From assembly GCA_016789625.1 (NCBI GenBank), contig JAEUQS010000206.1, positions 1 through 8,656 of the forward strand: a DNA stretch of 8,656 nucleotides, in the 5' to 3' direction. Of this stretch, positions 1-4,804 are shown in pieces. The notes beneath the pieces are model-generated. The model saw nothing but the letters and a program-made list of their open reading frames with translations. It was not told the origin of the DNA and searched no databases. Within the stretch, counting starts at the first letter, position 1; every line of letters begins with the position of its first letter. The stretch comes from Acidobacteriota bacterium (GTDB lineage Bacteria > Acidobacteriota > Thermoanaerobaculia > UBA5066). The position numbers were made by a program, and so were the translations under genes.

Positions 1-929
1 CGACTCTTGTTCGCTTGGCACCACTCCCCGAAGGACTGCAGCGCGGGGTTCAGCTGCCTCGAGATCTCGACGTTCCGCATCTCGCAGAACTCCTTCTCGA
101 AGTCCCGCTTGTACTGGAACATGTTCGCCAGATCGTCCGCGCCCGGGAACCCGAACGTGCGATACACCTCGGGCGGCACGTACGTGTAGACGACCTCTTC
201 CCCGAGCGCCTTGGAAAGCTCCGCGGCCATCTCCGTCCCCGTGAGGTGCTCGCCGGCCACGCCGACGGTACACGCGTACTTCGTTCCGCCCTTGAACACG
301 CCGTACGCGCACCCGCCGATGTCGGCGGCCGCGATCCCCGGCAGCTTCGCGTCGGCCATGGGCAGCACGAACGAGAGCTTCCCGTCCTCCCCGCGCTTGG
401 GCCCCATGCCGAAGTGGATCAGGTTGTCCCAGTAGAACGACGTGTGGAGCAGCGTGGTGGGCACACCGCTCGCCTCGAAGTACGCGTTCGCCTCGCCCTT
501 GCCGTCGAAGTGCGGAACCTTGTACTTCCCATGCAAGGTCGGCATCCGGTCATCGGTCAGCGGCACCCGGAGACGCGTGTCCTCGAGCGTCGACCAGATC
601 GCGTGCGCCACACCCTCGGCCGCCACCGCCCGCGCCATGTTCCCGGCCTGCTCCAGCTCCTTCTCCACCGAGAAGTGCTCCCAGAAGTTCGTGAGGCAGA
701 ACGCGCCGTGCGCGCCGCGGAAGCCAGCCCGCACGCTGCCCTCGTCGTCCAAGTTCGCGGAAACCACCTCGGCTCCCAGCGCCGCCAGCTCGGCCGCCTT
801 CTCGCCCGAAGGGTTCCGCGTGAGCGCGCGAACCGAGAACTCCCCGGAGGGGTCCGCGAGAATCGCCCGAACCAGCCCGCCACCCTGAGCGCCCGTCGCT
901 CCGGTCACCGCAATCAGCTTCTTGCTCAT
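1..929 (-). CDS. NmrA/HSCARG-family NAD(P)-binding protein (3' end cut by window edge)
   Basis: This is an atypical short-chain dehydrogenase of the NmrA-like group, whose members act as NADP(H) redox sensors or NAD(P)-dependent oxidoreductases in the cytoplasm. The N-terminus has a Rossmann fold with the dinucleotide motif G10-x-x-G13-x-x-G16, and R38 after the second strand (ALTRNP) is where HSCARG-like proteins contact the NADP 2'-phosphate, so NADP is likely preferred. The family's central features follow: a WSTLED segment near residue 112 and the H133-G-K-Y-K stretch before a PTTLLHTSFYWDN strand. The classical SDR YxxxK pair is not evident, which is usual for NmrA relatives. The ATG at 929 has a good ribosome site (GAAGGAG) six nt upstream. 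It starts 23 nt after the DHH gene and is probably co-transcribed with it. The frame is open to the edge after 309 codons, close to the usual 300-residue length, so only the extreme C-terminus is missing. The substrate or partner is unknown. Confidence 0.88.
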   Translation of the reverse strand, partial: MSKKLIAVTGATGAQGGGLVRAILADPSGEFSVRALTRNPSGEKAAELAALGAEVVSANLDDEGSVRAGFRGAHGAFCLTNFWEHFSVEKELEQAGNMARAVAAEGVAHAIWSTLEDTRLRVPLTDDRMPTLHGKYKVPHFDGKGEANAYFEASGVPTTLLHTSFYWDNLIHFGMGPKRGEDGKLSFVLPMADAKLPGIAAADIGGCAYGVFKGGTKYACTVGVAGEHLTGTEMAAELSKALGEEVVYTYVPPEVYRTFGFPGADDLANMFQYKRDFEKEFCEMRNVEISRQLNPALQSFGEWCQANKS

Positions 930-935
930 CCGCTT

Positions 936-942
936 CTCCTTC
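936..942 (-). promoter_or_regulatory. ribosome binding site of the NmrA-like gene
   Basis: On the minus strand this reads GAAGGAG, six nt before the ATG at 929. It is one of the clearest Shine-Dalgarno sequences in the window and fixes the start of the NmrA-like gene. It lies in the 23-nt gap after the DHH stop codon, so the gene can be initiated independently on a shared transcript. Confidence 0.75.
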
Positions 943-952
943 AGAAAAGTAC

Positions 953-1858
953 TTATCCCTGGGCCTGGAGCTCCTTGATCAGCTCGCGCAGCTTCGCGTC
1001 CCCGTCGTCCGCGGGCAGCGGCGCGGACCCGGCGCCTCGGTGTCCGCCGCCGCCGAAGAGCGACATCGTGTGCCCGATGTTGCTCCAGCTCGAGCGGTCG
1101 AAGATGTTGTGCCCCGCCGTCGCCATCACCACCTTGCGCTGCGGGCCCCACTGCAGCCGCACCGAGATGGTGCACTCGGGAAACAGCGTGTGGATGAGGA
1201 ACCGGTTCCCGGTGGGAATCACGTCCACGTGCCGGAAGTCCGTCACCACCACGTTTCCAAGGGCTTTTGAGTTGGCGAGAAGCGCATCACGAAAAGCCGC
1301 GTCGTCCGCGCGCATCTTCGCCACGCGCTCCTTCACGGGGTCGCTCTCGAGCACCTCGTCCAGCGTCATCGAGCGGAGCGCCATGCCGAGGAACAGGAAG
1401 TAGTCGCGAAAGCCCCCCAGGCCCGACCGCGAGTCCAGCGTGAAGCCCAGCAGGATCACCCGCTCCGGGTTCAGCACGTCCCGCTCCGTCAGCAGCGCGG
1501 AATCCAGGCGGTCCGTGCCGTCCAGAAGCTCCGCGTGCTTGGCGAAGAAGCCCTTCCCCTTGATCTCCTCGTAGTAGTCGTGAACCAGCCGCGCGGCCGA
1601 GCGGGCCCGGCCGTAGCTGCCCTTGAAGCCCTCCGGAGGGGGCTGCGGGTTCGAGTCCGTCAGCTCGTGGTGGTCGAACCAGAGGCCGGCGTTCGGGTGG
1701 TAGGGCAGGTTCGCGATGATGTCGCCGGGCTCCACGGGGAACTTCCGGTCGGTCAGCTCCTGCGGATGGGTCAGCTCGATCGACGAGACCCTCTCCACCG
1801 ACGTGATGAAAACGGCGCAGGTGAGCCCATCCAGATCGCCTCGGGTGATCAAGCGCAT
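953..1858 (-). CDS. DHH/DHHA1-family phosphoesterase, exopolyphosphatase-related
   Basis: A 301-residue cytoplasmic protein of the DHH superfamily, metal-dependent hydrolases that include RecJ, nano-RNases, pApases and PPX-like enzymes. Visible motifs are R6-G-D8-L-D10-G (motif I metal ligands), W60-F-D62-H63-H64 (the DHH signature), an aspartate-rich L-D113-GTD-RLD stretch (motif IV region), and G269-GGGHRGAG, the substrate-binding loop of the C-terminal DHHA1 domain. The internal pattern (ANLPYHPNAGLWFDHH, LFPECTISVRLQWG) matches a conserved roughly 300-residue bacterial group annotated as exopolyphosphatase-like, whose real substrate is uncertain; polyphosphate, short RNA and nucleotides are all possible. 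I start at the ATG at 1858 because MRLITRGDLDG begins the domain as in relatives; an in-frame upstream start at 1909 would add 17 unconserved residues and cross the divergent promoter region. No strong ribosome site is visible. The NmrA-like gene follows after 23 nt. Confidence 0.87.
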   Translation of the reverse strand: MRLITRGDLDGLTCAVFITSVERVSSIELTHPQELTDRKFPVEPGDIIANLPYHPNAGLWFDHHELTDSNPQPPPEGFKGSYGRARSAARLVHDYYEEIKGKGFFAKHAELLDGTDRLDSALLTERDVLNPERVILLGFTLDSRSGLGGFRDYFLFLGMALRSMTLDEVLESDPVKERVAKMRADDAAFRDALLANSKALGNVVVTDFRHVDVIPTGNRFLIHTLFPECTISVRLQWGPQRKVVMATAGHNIFDRSSWSNIGHTMSLFGGGGHRGAGSAPLPADDGDAKLRELIKELQAQG

Positions 1859-1875
1859 AGCGGCCGCGAAACCTA

Positions 1876-1890
1876 CCACGTTTGACGTGG
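1876..1890. repeat. perfect inverted repeat CCACGT-TTG-ACGTGG
   Basis: Two 6-bp arms that are exact reverse complements flank a 3-nt spacer, inside the roughly 50-bp gap between the DHH gene and ricT. It could be an operator for a dimeric regulator acting on both genes, or an RNA hairpin. The right arm shares GTGG with the second inverted repeat just downstream. No known operator was recognised. Confidence 0.5.
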
Positions 1891-1910
1891 GGGGGGCCGG
1901 TCCCCACAAT
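1882..1910 (+). promoter_or_regulatory. possible sigma-70-type promoter for ricT
   Basis: TTGACG (1882-1887) matches five of six bases of the -35 consensus, and CACAAT (1905-1910), 17 bp further on, matches four of six of the -10. If used, transcription would start near 1917, which would exclude the ATG at 1909 and make the ATG at 1921 an almost leaderless start. The first T of the -10 is missing, so this is tentative. Confidence 0.3.
1887..1907 (+). promoter_or_regulatory. potential hairpin GTGGGG/CCCCAC just before the ricT start
   Basis: Six-base arms at 1887-1892 and 1902-1907 are perfect reverse complements around a 9-nt G/C-rich loop, ending one base before the ATG at 1909. As RNA it would enclose the only G-rich stretch that could serve as a ribosome site. 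It overlaps the upstream repeat (1876-1890) by four bases, so the two hairpins cannot form together. Confidence 0.35.
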
Positions 1911-2682
1911 GCGCGGCCTCATGGGTTGTACCGGCTGCTCCATTGGAACCAAGACGAACCCCGGCGGGAACTTCGTGGGCGTCCGCCTGGCCGACGCCGA
2001 AGACGGCAAGACCACGCTCCTCCTCATGGGCGAGATCCCCGTGAAGAAGGGCGAGAAGGTCATCGTCGAGACCGACACCGGCCCCGAGTTCGCCGAGGTC
2101 ACCACCCTCACGCCCGCCGCGGGCAAGGCCTGCTCCACCAAGAAGGCCAAGCGCTTCCTGCGCCTCGCTTCCGACTCCGACCACGCCGACTACATCGACC
2201 GCATCGAGCTGCAGGATCGCGCCTACCGCTTCGCGTCCGAGTACGCGGAGAGGAAGAAGATCGACGTCCGCATCGTCAAGTGCGCCGTCGGGTTCGACCG
2301 GCGCAAGATCACCATCCTCTACACGTCCGACGCCCGGGCCGACGTCCGCGATCTCACGCGCGACCTCGCCAACGAGTTCAAGCTCCGGGCCGACGCGCGG
2401 CTCATCGGCGCGCGCGACGAAACCAAGCTCATCGGCGGCATCGGCTCCTGCGGCCTCTCGCTCTGCTGCTCCACCTGGCTCAAGACCTTCCACCCCGTGA
2501 CCATCCGCATGGTCAAGCTCCAGGGCGTGGTGCCCAACCCGTCGCGCTTCACCGGCGTGTGCGGGCGCCTCAAGTGCTGCATCGCCTACGAGCTCGACGG
2601 CGGCATCGAGGCCGCGCGGCACATGGGCCAGGAGCGGCGCGAGGCCAAGGAAGGCAAGGAAAGCAAGGAGCGGGCGGCCTAG
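1909..2682 (+). CDS. ricT: RicT/YaaT-family PSP1-domain protein
   Basis: In Bacillus subtilis RicT (YaaT) acts with RicA and RicF in an iron-sulfur complex that stimulates RNase Y-dependent mRNA maturation and affects competence, biofilm and sporulation phosphorelay. This 257-residue protein has the PSP1 core: NFVGVRLA near residue 21, a basic middle region, and the signature pair C181-GLSL-C186-C187-STWLKTFHPVTIRMVK and G217-V-C-G-R-LK-C223-C224-IAYE, giving two CX4CC clusters that fit cluster binding. Two more cysteines (C7, C10) form a CxxC at the very N-terminus. The C-terminal tail is charged and low in complexity (KEGKESKERAA). I chose the ATG at 1909; 1921 (MGCTGC) and an upstream TTG at 1882 are alternatives. 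Length is close to the B. subtilis protein. It diverges from the DHH gene and precedes the Hfq-like gene by 54 nt. RicA and RicF are not in view. Confidence 0.87.
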   Translation: MRGLMGCTGCSIGTKTNPGGNFVGVRLADAEDGKTTLLLMGEIPVKKGEKVIVETDTGPEFAEVTTLTPAAGKACSTKKAKRFLRLASDSDHADYIDRIELQDRAYRFASEYAERKKIDVRIVKCAVGFDRRKITILYTSDARADVRDLTRDLANEFKLRADARLIGARDETKLIGGIGSCGLSLCCSTWLKTFHPVTIRMVKLQGVVPNPSRFTGVCGRLKCCIAYELDGGIEAARHMGQERREAKEGKESKERAA

Positions 2683-2685
2683 GGT

Positions 2686-2691
2686 TAGACT
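2686..2691 (+). promoter_or_regulatory. possible -10 element upstream of the Hfq-like gene
   Basis: TAGACT keeps the three most conserved -10 positions (T1, A2, T6) and starts just after the ricT stop codon. A transcript from here would have a leader of about 40 nt containing the ribosome site at 2721-2728. No convincing -35 was seen 16-18 bp upstream. The same hexamer recurs before the peptidase gene. Confidence 0.25.
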
Positions 2692-2720
2692 TCTTCCCAC
2701 AAACCTCGTCTCTCGTACGC

Positions 2721-2728
2721 GGAAGGAG
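2721..2728 (+). promoter_or_regulatory. ribosome binding site of the Hfq-like gene
   Basis: GGAAGGAG lies eight nt before the ATG at 2737. It is the best Shine-Dalgarno match on the plus strand of the window and supports 2737 as the true start, hence that the long N-terminal extension is translated. Confidence 0.75.
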
Positions 2729-2736
2729 TTCTCCCC

Positions 2737-3192
2737 ATGGCTTCTGCTGGAAAGAGGGCGCCGCTCGCCGTCGCCCCTCAGCCCGTTTCGGCCCCCGAGG
2801 CCCGCGAGGCCCCCGTATCGGGCGAGGTGGGGAACCGCAAGCTCATCCGCCGCTCCCTCGCCGACGTGCGGCGCGACCAAGGGCTCGGCGCGCGGGCCAC
2901 GTCGTCGCGCAAGAGCGCGCCCCCCGAGCAGACCAACGCCGAGGCCTACTACTACCTCAAGCAGATGCAGTCCAAGACCATCATCGTCGTGCGTCTCGTC
3001 GACGGCGAGGAGCTCAGGGGCTGGATCGAGTGGTACGACCGCGACGTCATCAAGCTCAACCGCGAGAACGCCCCGAATCTCGTGGTGCCCAAGCACTCCA
3101 TCAAGTACCTCTACAAGGAAGAGGAAGAGCGCATGCACCGGCGCCGGAAGATCCGCGTGGAGCGTCCCGGGCCGTCCGACGGGACGGCCTAA
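2737..3192 (+). CDS. Hfq-like Sm-domain RNA-binding protein with long N-terminal extension
   Basis: The C-terminal half (about residues 69-128) reads as a bacterial Sm/Hfq fold: a helix (AYYYLKQMQSK), an Sm1 motif (VVRLVDG-EELRGWIEWYD, with D101 matching the conserved Asp of Hfq), and an Sm2 motif VPK119-H120-SIKYLY matching the YKHAIS of Hfq, whose Lys-His pair lines the uridine-binding proximal face. Hfq hexamers bind small RNAs and mRNAs and affect stability and translation. It differs from typical Hfq: about 68 residues precede the fold, first Ala/Pro-rich and then basic (RKLIRRSLADVRRDQ), and an acidic-then-basic tail (KEEEERMHRRRKIRVER) follows. The usual Gln after the conserved Asp is Arg here, and the Tyr before Lys-His is Pro. 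The total of 151 residues exceeds the usual 70-110. It sits between ricT and the peptidase gene. Assignment to the Sm fold is fairly secure; functional equivalence to Hfq is inferred. Confidence 0.78.
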   Translation: MASAGKRAPLAVAPQPVSAPEAREAPVSGEVGNRKLIRRSLADVRRDQGLGARATSSRKSAPPEQTNAEAYYYLKQMQSKTIIVVRLVDGEELRGWIEWYDRDVIKLNRENAPNLVVPKHSIKYLYKEEEERMHRRRKIRVERPGPSDGTA

Positions 3193-3211
3193 GGCGATCC
3201 TTCGGATCGCC
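3193..3211 (+). terminator. 8-bp stem-loop right after the Hfq-like gene
   Basis: GGCGATCC and GGATCGCC form a perfect 8-bp stem with a TTC loop, beginning at the base after the TAA stop. No T-tract follows, so it is not a textbook intrinsic terminator; it may be a partial terminator, an RNA 3' end stabiliser, or a binding site for the protein encoded just before it. Confidence 0.5.
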
Positions 3212-3244
3212 CGCCGGAGGAGACGGACCCCCCGTTTGAAGCGG

Positions 3245-3250
3245 TAGACT
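3245..3250 (+). promoter_or_regulatory. possible -10 element placing a leaderless start at the peptidase ATG
   Basis: TAGACT ends six nt before the ATG at 3257, the spacing seen for leaderless transcripts, where transcription begins at the start codon. The peptidase gene has no Shine-Dalgarno sequence at normal distance; the only purine-rich stretch (GGAGGAG near 3216-3222) is over 30 nt away. No good -35 is seen. Confidence 0.35.
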
Positions 3251-3256
3251 GCCCCC

Positions 3257-4744
3257 ATGAGCAGTCTCACCAAAGATTTCCTCGCCCGTTACGCGGCCGA
3301 GAGCCGTGAAGAGTTCGAAGCGCTCCTCAAGGAGCTCGTCGAGATTCCCACCGTGTCGTCCGACCCCGCGCGCAAACCCGATATCGCGCGCGGCGCCCAG
3401 GTCGCCGCCGACCTCATCCGCCGGTTCGGCGGAGAGGCTCAGGTGTACGAGACCTCGGGCAACCCCATCGTGCACGGCAAGTGGGGCAGCGATCCCGACC
3501 GGCCCACCATCACCGTCTACAACCACATGGACGTCCAGCCCGCCTCGAAGGAGACGGAGCCCTGGCGCACCGAGCCGTTCGAGTTCGTGAAGGACGGCGA
3601 CAAGTACCGCGGCCGCGGAACCACCGACGACAAGGGTCCCGCTCTCGCGGCGCTGTTCGGCGCCCGCGCGGCGATGAAGGCCGGTGTGCCCGTCAACGTC
3701 CGCGTGCTGTGGGAGTTCGAGGAGGAGATCGGCTCGCCCAGCTTCCAGGAGGGCATCACCGCCCACCGCGACGCGCTCGCCACCGACTCCGTCATCGTGT
3801 CGGACACCATCTGGGTGTCCCGCGGCAAGCCGGCCGCGCCCGCGGGCCTGCGCGGTCTGCAGGGCCTGCTCTTCCAGCTCACCACCGGAGAGACCGACCA
3901 GCATTCCGGCGTCACCGGCGGCGCGGCGCGCAACCCCATCGCCGAGCTCATGCAGGTGGTCACCGCCTGCTTCGACGCCAAGACCGGCAAGGTCAAGATC
4001 CCGGGCTTCTACAAGGACGTCGTGCCGCCCACGAAGCGCGAGATCGAAGACTTCAAGCGCTGCGGGTTCACGGTGAAGGGCTTCATGAAAGACCACGAGT
4101 TCCGCTCGATTCGCTCGAAGGATCCCGTGGACATCATGAAGCGCATCTGGGCCATGCCCACGTTCGAGATCCACGGCGTCATCGGCGGCTATCAGGGCCC
4201 CGGCGTGAAGACCATCGTGCCGCCGTTCGCCGAGGTCAAGGTCTCCTGCCGGCTCGTGCCGAACCAGACGGGCGACAAGATCGCCGCGCTCGTCGAGAAG
4301 TTCGTGAAGAGCCAGAACAAGGACGTCGTCGTGAAGCGCGAGCACGGGCTCTCGCCGTACGGCGGCCTCACGACCGGCCCGCTGGCCGACGCCGTGCGCC
4401 GCTCGATGAAGTTCGCGTTCGGCAAGGAGCCCGTCTTCGTGCGCGAGGGCGGCTCCATCGGCGCCGTGCTCACCATGGAGCAGGTGCTGAAGGCGCCCGT
4501 CATGTTCCTGGGGCTCTCGCTCCCCGAGCACGGGTACCACGCGCCCAACGAGAACTTCGATTGGGAGCAGGCCTCGGGCGGCATGATCGCGTTCGCCAAG
4601 TATTTCGAGGAGATCGCCGGTCTCGGCAAGGGCGGGCACGCCGCGAAGAAGGCGGAGCCCGCTCCCAAGAAGAAAGCGGCCCCGAAGAAGGCCGCGCCGA
4701 AGAAGGCCGCGCCCAAGAAGGCGGCCACGAAGTCCAAACGCTGA
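3257..4744 (+). CDS. M20-family dinuclear zinc dipeptidase with Lys/Ala/Pro-rich C-terminal tail
   Basis: A 495-residue M20 metallopeptidase of the CNDP/dipeptidase type, hydrolysing dipeptides or related amide bonds in the cytoplasm; no signal peptide is visible. All expected residues are present by comparison with carnosinase CN2: H90-M-D92 (YNHMDVQP), bridging D124 (GRGTTDDKG), catalytic E156 and ligand E157 (FEEEIGS), ligand D183 (VSDT), H216 of the dimerisation/lid domain (DQHSGVTGG) and ligand H428 (EHGYHAPNE). The catalytic domain ends near residue 457. The remaining tail (about 459-495) is AAKKAEPAPKKKAAPKKA-like, with three AAPKK units, resembling histone H1/HU-type DNA-binding tails and unusual for this family. 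The ATG at 3257 lacks a close ribosome site but follows a possible leaderless -10. It converges with the exopolysaccharide operon, 21 nt between stop codons. Exact substrate unknown. Confidence 0.9.
   Translation: MSSLTKDFLARYAAESREEFEALLKELVEIPTVSSDPARKPDIARGAQVAADLIRRFGGEAQVYETSGNPIVHGKWGSDPDRPTITVYNHMDVQPASKETEPWRTEPFEFVKDGDKYRGRGTTDDKGPALAALFGARAAMKAGVPVNVRVLWEFEEEIGSPSFQEGITAHRDALATDSVIVSDTIWVSRGKPAAPAGLRGLQGLLFQLTTGETDQHSGVTGGAARNPIAELMQVVTACFDAKTGKVKIPGFYKDVVPPTKREIEDFKRCGFTVKGFMKDHEFRSIRSKDPVDIMKRIWAMPTFEIHGVIGGYQGPGVKTIVPPFAEVKVSCRLVPNQTGDKIAALVEKFVKSQNKDVVVKREHGLSPYGGLTTGPLADAVRRSMKFAFGKEPVFVREGGSIGAVLTMEQVLKAPVMFLGLSLPEHGYHAPNENFDWEQASGGMIAFAKYFEEIAGLGKGGHAAKKAEPAPKKKAAPKKAAPKKAAPKKAATKSKR
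4676..4720 (+). repeat. three tandem 15-bp units encoding AAPKK
   Basis: Three consecutive 15-bp units, near-identical but differing at third codon positions, encode residues 474-488 (AAPKK x3) at the end of the M20 peptidase, followed by a degenerate AATKSKR. Such units can change number by slippage, so tail length may vary between strains. Confidence 0.7.
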
Positions 4745-4751
4745 TCCTTTG

Positions 4752-4804
4752 ACCGGGAGACGGTGCTAGCGGGCGCCCTTGCCCGTCAGCACCGTCGGTC
4801 CGGT
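4752..4804. terminator. large imperfect hairpin between convergent genes (possible bidirectional terminator)
   Basis: The core is a perfect 9-bp pair, GACGGTGCT (4759-4767) with AGCACCGTC (4788-4796), then one mismatch and one wobble, and an inner 5-bp CGGGC/GCCCG stem closing a 6-nt loop. Outside the core, ACCGG (4752-4756) pairs with CCGGT (4800-4804). It spans the gap after the peptidase stop and the last 13 codons of the sugar transferase, including its stop. No T-tract flanks it on either strand, so its efficiency as an intrinsic terminator is uncertain, but its location suits insulating two convergent transcripts. Confidence 0.6.

Noticed and set aside
15..1403. Long plus-strand open frame of 462 codons opposite the NmrA-like and DHH genes
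   Set aside because: The translation is Arg/His/Leu-rich with no domain and runs across two genes that have clear motifs on the other strand; long antisense frames are expected at this GC content.
1859..1909. Upstream start of the DHH protein at 1909
   Set aside because: The extra 17 residues are not domain-like and would span the divergent intergenic repeats; family members begin at the MRLITRGD position.
1873..3273. Long minus-strand frame opposite ricT and the Hfq-like gene
   Set aside because: It covers two well-supported plus-strand genes, has a biased GC-driven composition and no recognisable motif.
3101..4639. Minus-strand frame of 512 codons opposite the peptidase
   Set aside because: It is the antisense reflection of the M20 gene; the plus strand keeps all metal ligands and the antisense has no family signature.
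4676..4720. Tandem 15-bp units as a CRISPR-like or mobile repeat
   Set aside because: There are no spacers and the units stay in frame as AAPKK codons, so this is a protein-level repeat.
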